Assembly: GCA_003439945.1 (NCBI GenBank)
Contig: QVRM01005655.1
Coordinates: 248,001-312,000, forward strand
DNA length: 64,000 bases
Source of the DNA: Dermanyssus gallinae
Lineage: Eukaryota; Arthropoda; Arachnida; Mesostigmata; Dermanyssidae
Direction of reading: 5' to 3'
Shown here: positions 35,678 to 44,234 of the stretch, piece by piece
Layout: each line of letters opens with the position of its first letter
How positions within the stretch are numbered: the stretch's first letter is position 1
Made by a program: the position numbers and the translations under genes
The notes under the pieces: model-generated
Told to the model about the DNA's origin: nothing
The model's database searches: none
The model's input: only the letters and a program-made list of their open reading frames with translations

Positions 35678-36970
35678 CACTGAACATTAAGCCAAAATTA
35701 CAACGAACATCCATGCATCTTTTGAAGTGATTGTGTATATATTTGGTTAGACATGTAACAAGCCCTTGCTTGATACGCGTTTGTTCGCAACTCGAAACCA
35801 CGGTTAGTACCAGAATCGCGGGTTAGTTTAACTTACAAACCATAATACATATGTATGTATACTTATATGTTTATGGATAAATTGATGGATATCCTATTCG
35901 TTTGACATATATACATAGGTACACATCTCACCATTTTATTTCAAGGGCGCATAGAGCAACAGCATAAGCGGACATGTTGACATATCTAGGGCTTCCCAAA
36001 CAGTCCTTGTGGCAGCATGGTTGCTAATTTGCAGCAGTATGGTTTATCATGTATTCTCAAGGAGCATTGCTCAAAGAAAATTCGATCAACAACAGAGGTT
36101 GAACCGGCAACACCCCGTTCAATGACAACCATGACTAGCGCACCAGTCCCCTAGAGCACGCCGCCACATATATGTATTCGAATACTTTAGGACGAATATA
36201 ATAGCGGAGAACATTTTCCAGGACTATTCGTATTTTTTTTAGCACATTTCCACAACTTTAGGCGTGTGTAGGTAGATAACTGATACGTGTAGGCATGACC
36301 TGTTCGCATTCAGCAAAGTTAACAAATGATTTTTCGACCCGTAGTTGAAGCCTCTCAGCTAATATACCCAAGTGAGTCTGTTCCGTGGAGCAGGGGTGGC
36401 TGTTATGGTGGTGGTGGTGGTGCTGCTAGTATATCAGCATCAAAACGATCAGTCACATCAAACAGCACCAACTCTAAGGAAACGCTGCCCTGTTAGGAAG
36501 GATGCTTTAGTTTCCAAGCCACCGCCGCGACCGCAAATCAACACACTGTGAGCGATGAATCGGGCAAGGTGTCGATTAATTAACTTAAAAACGATTTATG
36601 AATGTAATGAGTGACCTAATGTCTGGTCAAAGAAATGATGATTCTACTCTGTGGGTAGGTCGACACGAGCACAGAGACGGGTGGGCGATAGGTTGTTAGC
36701 CCATTTAGCCGATTTCAATCTAATTCGTCTACGCTAGTTTCGCCATACCCTCTGCAGTCCGTCGGCGCCGACGATCTGGTACGATCCGGTGACGGCGCGG
36801 TGATCGCCCTTTTCGACGCGCGAACTCTGCGAGCCATCGGGATGATCGACGTTGTACTGGAAGCTGTACGGGTTAAGGAGGCCGACGGGATGCGCGGCCG
36901 GGGCCACTCCGACGAACTCCTGCGCCGAGCTGAGACTGACGCCCGACCCGCTGTAGGTTGCGAGCAGCTG
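19766..36970 (-). CDS. Giant cuticular protein with three Rebers-Riddiford (chitin_bind_4) domains (14 exons, signal-peptide exon not found)
   Basis: Fourteen minus-strand exons join with matching phases at every junction into 5,538 coding bases (1,845 codons and a stop) with no interruption. RR1 (about residues 34-95) is PYSFQYNVDHPDG...TVNYVADELGFRAFVD. RR2 (about 437-494) is PYKYSFANSLHG...VKGEYFLRGHDG...EADKDGFRAHVD. RR3 (about 1761-1822) is PYKFGFDEQLGG...GRVTGFYTIEDPDGRKR...VADEHGFRASV. RR domains bind chitin in arthropod cuticle. The linkers, about 340 residues between RR1 and RR2 and about 1,270 between RR2 and RR3, are rich in Pro, Gln, Arg, Ser and Asn, as expected for a secreted, disordered matrix protein. 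The frame is open at its 5' end after a good acceptor, so an upstream signal-peptide exon is expected beyond 37000. Two or three adjacent genes remain possible, for example if the stop at 24164 is used. Confidence 0.78.
20431..21143 (-). CDS. Cuticle gene exon 13: Ser/Pro/Asn-rich linker
   Basis: Acceptor TTTTCCGATAG, donor GTACAA, phase 1 in and 0 out. It encodes DVTPDLKQARPERLQEVSDF, then Asn/Gln/Arg-rich sequence to TPKEIGQ. A 23-base direct duplication lies just upstream of its acceptor, in the intron. Confidence 0.75.
21708..22408 (-). CDS. Cuticle gene exon 12: Pro-rich linker
   Basis: Acceptor TATTTTAG (a NAGNAG with CAG following), donor GTAAGT, phase 2 in and 1 out. It encodes STPAEIIPAPVPAPRDH, a polyglutamine/polyproline run (QQQQPPPP), KRRITRRRRLK, and ends HLFNTTTNP. 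Open throughout. Confidence 0.78.
23074..23479 (-). CDS. Cuticle gene exon 11: linker with basic cluster
   Basis: Acceptor AATGTCTCAG, donor GTAGAG, phase 1 in and 2 out. It starts DANSLQSGYAPRNFP and contains a basic KKTTRRRRRRKQ cluster, then repeated DPANPANP and Pro-rich sequence. A similar basic cluster (KRRITRRRRLK) occurs in exon 12, which suggests repeated linker units or proprotein-convertase sites. Confidence 0.75.
23682..23834 (-). CDS. Cuticle gene exon 10: linker
   Basis: Acceptor CGCTTTGTAG, donor GTAAGA, phase 1/1. It encodes RGSRNLDPSRPLLRMYDNGV followed by PEPQKISYDPINDEPVRQGK. Both neighbours join in phase. Confidence 0.7.
23946..23994. repeat. (AT)n microsatellite
   Basis: About 49 bases in the intron between cuticle exons 9 and 10. 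Confidence 0.97.
24214..25824 (-). CDS. Cuticle gene exon 9: large Pro/Gln-rich exon with 10-residue repeats
   Basis: Acceptor TGTATTGCAG, phase 1 in; 1,611 bases. The reading is rich in Pro, Gln, Ser, Arg and Asn and holds a tandem decapeptide (DQRPQLPRPA and variants, about 25261-25380). I end it at donor GTCAGT (24213), because the next exon then joins in phase 1. If that donor is skipped, the frame runs 16 more codons (ending MNKAN) to TGA at 24164-24166, giving a shorter protein without RR3. Both outcomes are possible. Confidence 0.75.
25261..25380 (-). repeat. Coding tandem repeat, 30-bp unit
   Basis: Within cuticle exon 9 a 30-base unit (core GTTGATCTGCTGGTCTCGGC on the plus strand) is repeated about four times, encoding DQRPQLPRPA, DQRPQLPRPA, DQRPQLQRPA and DRRPQP. 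Near-identity of the units shows recent expansion or gene conversion. Confidence 0.85.
25962..26094 (-). CDS. Cuticle gene exon 8: linker
   Basis: Acceptor CAATTCCAG, donor GTTAGT, phase 0 in and 1 out. It encodes YNQIQSGQLGGPNQRNQDHI, then ERPLERGPRPLLYIGHDPQS. Composition fits the linkers; no domain is seen. Confidence 0.75.
26206..26367 (-). CDS. Cuticle gene exon 7: second half of RR2
   Basis: Acceptor TTGTTTAG, donor GTGAAA, phase 0/0, 54 codons. VKGEYFLRGHDGQLRKVVYE followed by ADKDGFRAHVDTDEFG completes RR2; the usual YVAD reads YEAD. The mariner at 26602-27921 sits in the intron that separates it from exon 6. Confidence 0.85.
26602..27921 (+). mobile_element. Complete mariner transposon (copy 2) in the RR2 intron of the cuticle gene
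   Basis: A 1,320-base element with terminal inverted repeats of about 27 bases (CGAGGTGTGTTCAAAAGTAT at the left; the right end reads the same on the minus strand with one extra A), flanked by TA on both sides. It lies inside an (AT)n stretch and is antisense to the host gene. Terminal repeats and transposase both look intact, so it may be a functional or very recently functional copy. Confidence 0.93.
26806..27867 (+). CDS. Mariner transposase, apparently intact (DD34D)
   Basis: 353 residues from MDQRTCIK, the usual mariner size; an in-frame ATG 15 codons upstream (26761) is less likely. The N-terminal half holds the helix-turn-helix DNA-binding domains (GRPSTSTTDEKINEVEKMVL, TVREVAEDLNISIGSCHSIF). 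The catalytic domain has aspartates at about residues 154 (ITGDESWVYGYD), 249 (LHHDNAPAHTS) and 284 (APCDFFLFP), with 34 residues between the last two. The reading ends EGDKIDIHE and a stop. Cut-and-paste transposition into TA is the family's activity. The protein is of the SETMAR-like mariner type. Confidence 0.93.
   Translation: MDQRTCIKFCVKNEIKCADAFRMLTVAYGEATLDRSNVYRWYKMFSEGREDVNDEERAGRPSTSTTDEKINEVEKMVLANRRITVREVAEDLNISIGSCHSIFINDLGMRRVAAKFVPKLLNCDQKQHRMNIANEMLDSVRDDPNLLQRVITGDESWVYGYDVETKAQSSQWKLPHEPRPKKARQVRSNVKVLLTVFFDCRGVVHHEFLPQGRTVNKEYYLQVMRNLREAIRQKRPDLWKNKNWLLHHDNAPAHTSLLVREFLVKNNTLMMPQPPYSPDLAPCDFFLFPKLKRPMKGRRYATLDEIKTASKEELNKIKKNGFLKCFEDWKNRWHKCIISHGDFFEGDKIDIHE
28470..28642 (-). 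other. GC-rich, exon-like extension beside RR2
   Basis: Directly downstream of the exon 6 donor the minus strand reads SGPPRLGPRVPPGALPGPG then APLQATYSSGQIEHDIRLAP in a frame offset by one from exon 6. The composition is that of the Pro-rich linkers and the GC content is far above intron level. It could be an alternative exon or the remains of one. Using it would interrupt RR2, so it is not included in the main model. Confidence 0.3.
28643..28777 (-). CDS. Cuticle gene exon 6: first half of RR2
   Basis: Acceptor GCTCCTGTAG, donor GTCGGT, phase 0/0, 45 codons. It encodes a short linker and EPYKYSFANSLHGHKQSRDD ending TGK, the beginning of a chitin_bind_4 domain. The donor GTCGGT is weak, and the frame stays open for some distance past it. 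Confidence 0.75.
30955..31560 (+). pseudogene. Degenerate mariner-like (DUF4817 type) transposase relic
   Basis: Plus-strand reading VELVEIVEIYRESRNAMRDC, RRALRAIRG, stop, HNWYCENTIRERVQKIYR fits the DUF4817 helix-turn-helix that opens many arthropod IS630/Tc1-mariner transposases (VEIVEIYY...RALRPFYGRHNRP...TIRNLVKKF). Further on, GIGMSELWFQ-stop-DNTTSDTAGKTF resembles the LWFQQDGATCHTA catalytic motif. Stops and shifts make it dead. It lies in the cuticle-gene intron between exons 5 and 6, antisense to the gene. Confidence 0.6.
31861..32156 (-). CDS. Cuticle gene exon 5: Gln/Pro-rich linker
   Basis: Acceptor CACTTGTAG, donor GTAAGT, phase 1 in and 0 out. It reads NPPVKIFPPGSGIAQQGTPF, then PQPQGHHPKNFPISPQQQAY and ends FDKRLGD. 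It has no ATG-initiated long frame and was found by splice phase and composition. Confidence 0.75.
32458..32610 (-). CDS. Cuticle gene exon 4: linker
   Basis: Acceptor GCCGTCTCAG, donor GTAGGT, phase 1/1. It encodes VLNLRRPSSSDNVRGSQRNE followed by HQVPVSEQVAHSPTLYFNTA. A longer version starting after TCCATGTCCAG (near 32710) is open in the same frame, but its incoming phase does not match exon 3. Confidence 0.65.
32611..34492 (-). other. Large intron of the cuticle gene (exons 3-4)
   Basis: About 1.9 kb without a recognised exon, repeat family or RNA gene, apart from an (AT)n tract (33356-33383) and scattered homopolymers. The intron phase (1) is consistent on both sides. Confidence 0.4.
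34493..34914 (-). CDS. Cuticle gene exon 3: Pro/Ala-rich linker
   Basis: Acceptor TTCACCACCAG, donor GTACAA, phase 2 in and 1 out. It starts with a run of eight or more prolines, then RRVPASHQSQIRVHHKGATF and a charged Pro/Ala/Gly-rich stretch ending TQDIDG. The GC content is far above that of the surrounding introns. Unspliced, the frame would stop at 34479-34481. Confidence 0.78.
35160..35273. repeat. Two (AT)n microsatellites
   Basis: Tracts at 35160-35213 and 35250-35273 in the intron immediately after cuticle exon 2. Confidence 0.97.
35300..35445 (-). CDS. Cuticle gene exon 2: second half of RR1
   Basis: Acceptor ACTCATTTCAG, donor GTAAGT, phase 0 in and 2 out. TVNYVADELGFRAFVDSNEP completes RR1 with the Y-x-A-D-x-x-G-F signature, followed by a Pro/Glu/Tyr-rich linker. 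The 40-base sequence immediately upstream of the acceptor is duplicated 125 bases away. Confidence 0.88.
35456..35665. repeat. Direct duplication carrying an (AT)n start
   Basis: The 40-base segment that begins TCAACGGAGTCAGACGTCTG occurs at 35456 and again at 35581, each followed by ATATGTATAT and an AT tract. The first copy contains the pyrimidine tract just upstream of the cuticle exon 2 acceptor. Confidence 0.9.
35960..36166 (-). repeat. tRNA-derived SINE, family 2, copy b
   Basis: On the minus strand: GGCGGCGTGCTCTAGGGGAC (A-box region), GCCGGTTCAACCTCTGTTGT (B-box region), then ATGATAAACCATAC and ATGCTGCCACAAGGACTGTT. The same blocks in the same order occur on the plus strand at 47695. 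It lies in the intron between the first two recognised cuticle-gene exons. Confidence 0.75.
36749..36970 (-). CDS. Cuticle gene exon 1 (first recognised): first half of RR1
   Basis: Acceptor TGTTTGCAG, donor GTATGG, phase 0/0, 74 codons. It begins QLLATYSGSG and carries PYSFQYNVDHPDGSQSSRVE, then TGSYQIVGADGLQR, the first two thirds of a chitin_bind_4 domain. The splice falls just before the conserved VNYVAD block, a position I also see used in RR2. Confidence 0.85.
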
Positions 36971-37401
36971 CTGCAAACAATAAATAACACGACATGGAAA
37001 CACAGCGGCGGCAAGAATAGATATTAGTAATACGCTATCATACAATGAGATATACATATGTACACATATATATATATATATATTTTTTTTTTTTAGGAGG
37101 GTGAATGATTTTACGTACGCTACGAGTACGGGGTATTTCTCTTCTTGAGCAGTGTGGGGCTCGACCCTGGCGGTTGGATGTTGGTCCGCCAAGACCACTA
37201 CCCACTAAATGCACCTCCCCCCTTATATATATATGTATATATAAATATGAAATCTAAGTATTGTACCAGTTAACAAAGTACGTATTTGTACAACATGAAC
37301 TCTTCCAGTAGCTAGTGGCCATCGCTCTGATCTCATAAAAGCGCCAATTAACATCCGCAAACTTATAATTCCTTTCAGCAAAAGGATTCTTGAAAGCCTT
37401 C

Positions 37402-37421
37402 TTTATATATATATATATATA

Positions 37422-37498
<77 letters not shown>

Positions 37499-37511
37499 GT
37501 ATATGTATATA
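37402..37511. repeat. Compound (AT)n / (ATATGT)n microsatellite
   Basis: Alternating pure AT runs and about five ATATGT units, upstream of the first recognised cuticle exon (minus strand). Confidence 0.97.
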
Positions 37512-38084
37512 GTTGCTTTAAGTTGTCTCGCGTGATTGCATTGTTGTCACGATGTGGCCATCCTCAGCCTGACCCCATAACTAAAATCACTTTACTGGTT
37601 AAGGCGGGATGGCCGCGCTGACAGAAGCTGTAGCAACGACAGCCTGTTTTTGTGGTGTGTGACACTGGGTCACGAAGTAGCCGGTAGTTTGTCTAGTTAT
37701 GCGGGAGGAAGTTATCAACACTAACAAGCATTGTATTGCTACTTCCTCATTAGTGGCACAATGATGATAATGAATAAAGAACGTGCGTAACATTTCTGTA
37801 TCTTTTAATGTGTTCGTATCATCGTCATCATCATCATCATTATTATTATTATTAAAAGGTACCGAGGGGTTTTCTGGTTTATTGCATGGTGTTGAGCGGA
37901 GGGTGGGCGGAGGACAACCCAGAGAGGATGCGAAAGAGCGAGAAGGAGAGGGAGTAAAAGAGATGCTATAATATTTCTCATAGCAGCAATCTAAAACAGA
38001 GACCGCGCGCAGGAGCTTCTCAACTCTCGCTTGTTGTATACTCAAACGGCGGCTGCCTGCCTCCCTCACTGCGATCATCAGAGT

Positions 38085-38129
38085 ATGGCTAGGATTACAC
38101 TGCCGGCGACGTCAGTTACACTCATTGAG
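38085..38129 (+). other. Possible small first exon on the plus strand
   Basis: An ATG opens MARITLPATSVTLIE and ends exactly at a strong donor GAG|GTGAGT. It lies about 1.1 kb from the first recognised exon of the minus-strand cuticle gene, in divergent orientation, and upstream of the GC-rich plus-strand islands at 40551-41393. No acceptor partner can be proven. Confidence 0.2.
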
Positions 38130-38555
38130 GTGAGTAACGCTGATGAACGTTTAGCAGTGTACTGAGATTGACGTTTAAGCAAAATCGTGGCTGTCGACAA
38201 CACACGAAAACGAATATCGTGTGCAATCCGCAAATCTGCTAGCCGAGTTGCAGTTACCGGCCCTGCCAATTCTCTGCTACGCTCCACTCTCGATCCTTTG
38301 GCACGCGCAACACAACTCTTACTCATTCGCGCATGTCTTCCTGTTGGTGGAAAAAGGCACCACCATTCGGCAAAGGCGAACCACTTAGATTCGGGACACA
38401 TTGTCGCTGCAGTACACGCGCCAGACATGGTTAGCCTCTTTTCTGTTGGCAAGAGTGGCGGATTTGACACATTCACTGTCTCAAAGTAGCAGGGGAACCT
38501 TGAGGGTCTATAGTGGGCTAAATAAATAGAGCTATATACATCTACAACCGTAATC

Positions 38556-38614
38556 TTCCAATGTTGAATAGCTCCAGCCATCGAAAATGGCTGCAGCTAT
38601 TCAACATTGGAAGT
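38556..38614. repeat. Near-perfect 27-bp hairpin with 5-base loop
   Basis: 38556-38582 and 38588-38614 are reverse complements with one mismatch (arm ATGGCTGCAGCTATTCAACA then TTGGAAG), separated by CGAAA. The complementarity stops sharply outside the arms. Both strands open a short frame starting MA(A/G)AIQHWK, a by-product of the symmetry. Its role is unknown; a foldback duplication or a small hairpin RNA are possibilities. Confidence 0.85.
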
Positions 38615-39488
38615 GCAGTTCGATTCAAGCTAAGTACTACAAAAAAACAACGGTGTTCAACGAGTCACACGATAACGACCCGCCGATTGCAGGTAGGTCC
38701 AAGTCGTCTATGAAACACCGTCATGAAAAAGATTTTTCGGTGGTCTTAGATGCGGTTTTACGAGGTTGTGCTGTGTTGAAAGGAGCCAGTCTTTTAACGT
38801 GACATTGCCAGTTAATTTGTCAGCATATCCCACTCTGTATCTCATCTACGCATCTACTTGGATAACAGAGAAGACATCTAGCTAGCGCTGTATTGGCACT
38901 TGGCCAGCTTTGCGTAGACATGTTGCATGTCTGGGTGGCGACAATATCATACTTGCACGAAAATTAACTTATATGCAGATAATCTGAATATCTGAAATGC
39001 GATTTGAATATATTTTGGAGAGTACTCGGTGTTGCTTCAAACGTGTTCCGAGGTCGTTGATGAATACTGCACGAAATAGTCACCTGGTCCAGAATATGAT
39101 ATCCATTCTACTGGCGGTGTTGTGAGAGCCTGTTGGAAGACCGAAATAAAATATACTTGCATAACTATGGCATGACTATGAGCATTGCCTGCAATCAGAT
39201 TAAGATTACCTTCAAGAATAGCCGCCTCACAAAGGTGTTTCCGTGAGCAACCTACTCAGTGGAAATACAAAGACTCTGACAAATGCAACATAATAGAGTA
39301 CATACTGAACATAAGTATATGTCGGCTTACAATATGAAGTGAACGAGAGAGATGAAAGCTAGTTAATAGAGTATACTATATACAGGTATAGATGGATCAA
39401 TAAGATATAGATGAATACGTTAGCAGATTTTAACTTTTTGTAGTCGCAGTCTGTTCTGGACAACGTCAGCTATTTATTTATATTTATA

Positions 39489-39544
<56 letters not shown>

Positions 39545-40343
39545 TTTTTTTATTAAACACATTTTTAGGTATAAGTCAATCATAAATACATTAAAACAGC
39601 AGTTATATTCACTACGTTAAGCTGCTAAATAAGGATATATATATATATATATATATACGCGGGTAGAAAGAAAGCTGACAGAAAGAGACAAAAGCCGTCC
39701 AGAAAGCTGCACATGCTTTTTTACGAGAAACTGTAGAAGACTCTCATGCGTACAGATAGATATGCGTTATGCGCGCGTAACATGAAAAAGTGTGCGACGC
39801 ACGGCATTAGAATTGAAGCGAGCGGACGCTTCAAAAACAACACCACGCACGCCCAACAGCAACAAAAACAAAAAGTAGGCAAGTAGCAAAATGAAAACAA
39901 CAACAGCAAGAACAACAGCAACAACAACCATGACGGTCATGACAACAACAACAGCAACAATAATAATTATAGCTAGCACCGTCTTCTCTTCTCACTCAGA
40001 GCGATCCGTGGCGTTGCTGGCTACGACACAGCACCGACTGATTTTGACGTAATGGCGTCATAGTTGCGTCTGTACTGATTACCACCGAAATGACCCCTCT
40101 ACCTTTGTCTACCTTATGTGTTTTTAGCATGACCCTCTTCGTTCTTCTCGTTATCTTTCTCGTTAGCAGTTTGTTGTTGATTGCACTTCCGCTCTGGACT
40201 ACATCGTACGGAGCATACATTTTACACATTAAACACGATTAAAAGTGCGCCGTGACAAGCTAAGCTGTTTTTGTTGTGTTCATAGAGTTCGAACAAACCA
40301 GAATTCTGTAGACGGTCAAAGCCTTATGCTAACGATTGCAGTG

Positions 40344-40389
<46 letters not shown>

Positions 40390-40451
40390 TAGAAGGCGAG
40401 CACTGCCGAGTGTGCAAATGTATTGTAAATGATTAATAAATCATCGCAATA

Positions 40452-40458
40452 TTTTCTA

Positions 40459-40517
<59 letters not shown>
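40452..40517. repeat. (AT)n microsatellite
   Basis: One of three long AT tracts (40347-40390, 40452-40517, 40770-40820) around the exon-like islands. Confidence 0.97.
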
Positions 40518-40523
<6 letters not shown>

Positions 40524-40550
40524 GCAGCAGAGTAGTGAAACTGCGGAAAG

Positions 40551-40645
40551 GAGCTACTCGAATTGAATCTCGCCACGGCCAAGAAGCAGTCGACGGGTGG
40601 CGTAGATCAGCACGCGCTCACTCCAGTCTCAAACTCACAAAAGAG
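40551..40645 (+). CDS. Exon-like island, unidentified plus-strand gene
   Basis: [20 protein letters not shown] then [12 protein letters not shown] is open and GC-rich between two (AT)n tracts, and ends at a plausible donor AAGAG|GTATGG. The acceptor is unclear (AG of GGAAAG at 40550 is weak). The function is not recognised. Confidence 0.25.
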
Positions 40646-40764
40646 GTATGGATGCCGTTTTTGTTATTGTGACCACGACGATGATGATGCTAATAATAAT
40701 GATGCTGATCGTGGTGCTTTGTTTGGCCTTTTGAGTCAGCGGGAGTCCATAGCCAAGGGGAAAA

Positions 40765-40819
<55 letters not shown>

Positions 40820-40858
40820 CATATACATATGTATATTGACGACAGAGGATAGTTAGAC

Positions 40859-41393
40859 AAGAGGCAAAGGGGCGATCACGTCAAGAATGTCCAGACAGGT
40901 GGAATGGTCACCAAGAACGACACAATGAGATCGCCGTCTGCGCGCGGCCCGCCTCTGCTGCCACCGTATAGAAATACGTCTGACAGTGGAGGCGGCTGTC
41001 GAAAGTACGACCGTAGTGAAGTGATTTGTCGTCAGCAGCAGCAGCAGCAGCGGCGGCGGCAATCCTCTGCCCTACGCTAATGGCGGGCGCGATCGTTATG
41101 CTGGTTCCAGTTGTTCTGTTGTTGAAGTCGTTAATGTTGTTGTTCCTGCTGCTTCTGCTGATGTTGCTACGGCTGGTGAAGTCCTGGACTTCAGCCAACA
41201 CCGGCGGTGCGCGAGCGTGTTGGTGTGCGAGCGATGATATCGAATGTATGGTGGTGAGGTGCTACAGCCCGGCAGTGGCTGTAGCAGCAGCAGCATCAGC
41301 AACACAAGCCTGCTGAAGTCATCAGAGACAAAAGGGCCGACTCCAGCGACTATCGTGACATCATCGCATTATGGCGATGCCGAACATCGCTGA
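40859..41393 (+). CDS. Exon-like island with CAG/GGC repeats, unidentified plus-strand gene
   Basis: A GC-rich block in an AT-rich region. From 40859 one frame reads KNVQTGGMVTKNDTMRSPSA, RGPPLLPPYRNTSDSGGG and into a polyglutamine run, ending at TAA 41078. The next frame is open from 41025: a serine run, GGGNPLPYANGGRDRYAGSS, and after one TGA (41235-41237) YGGEVLQPGSG, SISNTSLLKSSETKGPTPAT to TGA 41391. A frameshift in the (CAG)n run would join them. Minus-strand readings are also partly open, so strand is uncertain. No domain is recognised. Confidence 0.3.
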
Positions 41394-41509
41394 CTTTCAC
41401 TTGACAGACGACAGCAACTTCTTCCGCGCTGCTTCAGTTCTCATACCGGCTCTCGTACTCAATTGCTTTCTCGTGTGCGTTCGCCTTTCTCAAACAATAG
41501 ATTTTCTTA

Positions 41510-41511
<2 letters not shown>

Positions 41512-41551
<40 letters not shown>

Positions 41552-41577
41552 TATATATATATATATATATATATGTG

Positions 41578-41623
<46 letters not shown>

Positions 41624-41640
41624 ATATATACATACACAGA
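41512..41640. repeat. (AT)n microsatellite cluster
   Basis: About 130 bases of AT repeats with GTGTATA interruptions. Confidence 0.97.
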
Positions 41641-41890
41641 TTCCTGTCGGCATGCCTGTCGTCACGTACCAGTTTTGGTTTCAAACGATTTAAGATAAAT
41701 GATAGAGTTTCAATCCTACGGAACATAAACATATCAAACAGTTATCCCTTTCATCAGCTCCAATCAGATGTACATATCTCTACGTATATATATATATATA
41801 TATATATATAGAAAGAGAGAGAGAGAGTTTTAATCGAATGTATTCTTATCCGTAATCTCAATTGCGTAGTTGACAAACTTAAGTTAATTG

Positions 41891-41967
41891 GAAGCCATCC
41901 TGGCCAAGAAAGTAATTTTACAAAATTACTTTCTCCCGATATTACTCTCTTGGCCCGGGTGGCTTTC
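41891..41967. repeat. Compound hairpin
   Basis: Inner arms AGAAAGTAATTTT (41907-41919) and its exact complement (41922-41934) are separated by only AC. Outer arms GAAGCCATCCTGGCCAAGA (41891-41909) and TCTTGGCCCGGGTGGCTTTC (41948-41967) pair with a few mismatches. The nested layout suggests a small MITE-like relic. Confidence 0.8.
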
Positions 41968-42051
41968 ACTTTGTATATCAGCTGTTGTCTCTTAAACTAG
42001 ATAACCTGATCTAAAATAACTCTTTGAAACGGGCCTCTATGTAGATATGAC

Positions 42052-42052
<1 letters not shown>

Positions 42053-42135
<83 letters not shown>
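42053..42135. repeat. (AT)n followed by (AG)n
   Basis: AT tract to 42117, then an (AG) run. The same AT-to-AG junction occurs at 39480-39543, 41789-41828 and 50332-50492, and AT next to CT at 8465-8524 and 52280-52337. Confidence 0.95.
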
Positions 42136-42136
<1 letters not shown>

Positions 42137-42513
42137 GCGGAAGAGGAAGATAACGAATAATAACGTAACTTAATAAACCAAATGGCAAGAGTAAGAGAAA
42201 ATTTGTCTGTTTGTGTTCGCGAGAAACCAGAGGTATTTCGTTGACACTTGCAAACAAAAACGAGTCAAACCAGTAAGTGGTTCACGGAGATGTCTACGGT
42301 GATATATTGTTCTCGACTTACTGTTTAACTGCTCTTAGAGTGTCAGATTTGCTCAAGAAGGGCACGCGGACGCGGCGATTACGACTACCTCGGCGGTCAG
42401 GCAATCGTATTGCGTCAATCAATCATTGAAGGCTCTGCGATATACGTGCTATCAATTTGGGGGGCGAGTCTTTATTGTTAAGTACACAATATCATTTCAT
42501 CACCTACATATTT

Positions 42514-42551
<38 letters not shown>

Positions 42552-43296
42552 GCTATGGTTAACTAAGTTATTGAAAGCTCCTCAGATTCAGGTGACTGGC
42601 AGAGAAAAGGGACCCACGACAGAGAAACGCTTAGACGACACCAAAAAGCACATATTTGTTGACATGCATGCAACAACCCGTGTTCGTTTACTCTCTGAAG
42701 GCAGCCTGACAGATAATCCCAGAGGGTCTAATTCGTACGTTATTGCGCTCACTACGATACACAAATTGCTCTTAGAATAATGATACTGATAATAATAAGC
42801 ACGCACAGTCTTGATCTATTTCACACTTTCTCAGAAAATTGATCATCTATGTATATACATATATGTAAAGGACCGGATGGTCAATTGTCACAGTGTTGCT
42901 GCACCTTGGAAAGCATCTAAGTGCAAGCGCTACTATCCCCGTGCTGATAGAATCTAAGCTGGGACTGATGTTGGGTCTGATGGTGGTGTTAGATTTCGTC
43001 AGAATTCTTCGGGGGAAATTCGTCAACAGACAACGTTGCGTGTGCCTGAGAATCAAGAATACCTCACTTGTCCTTAGGATGAGCACAACATTTCGACTTT
43101 TTTCCTTGCTCGAAGTTACAATAGAACTGCGGCTTTATTATTTGGCTACACTAGCAAAATGAGATTTCGATCATATTAAACTGTGTCTACTATATATATA
43201 CATATATAGCCAACGTAAAAACAAATGTCTCCATGCGAGTGTGGATCTCTCTAGAGAGCTGCGTTTAGACACTATATATATATATATATATATATA

Positions 43297-43640
<344 letters not shown>

Positions 43641-43997
43641 ACTGCAATCATTTCTAGTGTTGGAAAAAACATCTTCTTTCTGGCCTCTCTAACCGCGTTA
43701 ATGAATTATACGCTAATTGCGTTACGCAATTAGAGTAACCAGCAGTATAGAGCAATCCGCATATGTACAAGGAATGACGACATGTAAATTCGTCTGGACT
43801 AGACTGCTACTTCAAGTATTCACACCGTTGGCAAAGCTGCTGCACCGTCGGCGTTACTAAGGAAGTATGCGTACTTTCCAAGGAAAACGACAGCAGACGA
43901 GCGAAATGATAACAACAGCAACAATGACCACAACAACGACAACAGCAACAAGCACAACAATATAAACAACAAGCGGCATCTGCAGTACTAAAATCGA

Positions 43998-44002
43998 TGA
44001 CG

Positions 44003-44053
<51 letters not shown>

Positions 44054-44073
44054 CAACACAACAACACAACAAC

Positions 44074-44131
<58 letters not shown>

Positions 44132-44165
44132 CTACAACAACGACAACAACAACAATAACAACAAG
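43998..44165. repeat. (CAA)n microsatellite
   Basis: About 165 bases of CAA repeat with a few ACAC and GAC interruptions. On the minus strand it yields artefactual poly-V, poly-C and poly-L frames. Confidence 0.97.
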
Positions 44166-44234
44166 TAGGAAGAAGAGAAGGAATCGAGAAGATAAAGAGG
44201 AACGAATAAAACAACGGACGGAAAACGTCAATAA

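Noticed and set aside
37599..38078. Minus-strand 159-codon frame
   Set aside because: Contains simple (ATC)n sequence, has no domain and no splice relationship with the cuticle gene.
41096..41305. Minus-strand MLLMLLLLQPLPG as a signal peptide for the cuticle gene
   Set aside because: It arises from a CAG/CTG repeat, and no donor of the needed phase follows. The true first exon remains unknown.
43807..44231. Long minus-strand frames of poly-V, poly-C and poly-L
   Set aside because: They are translations of the (CAA)n microsatellite in different frames, with no flanking gene signal.
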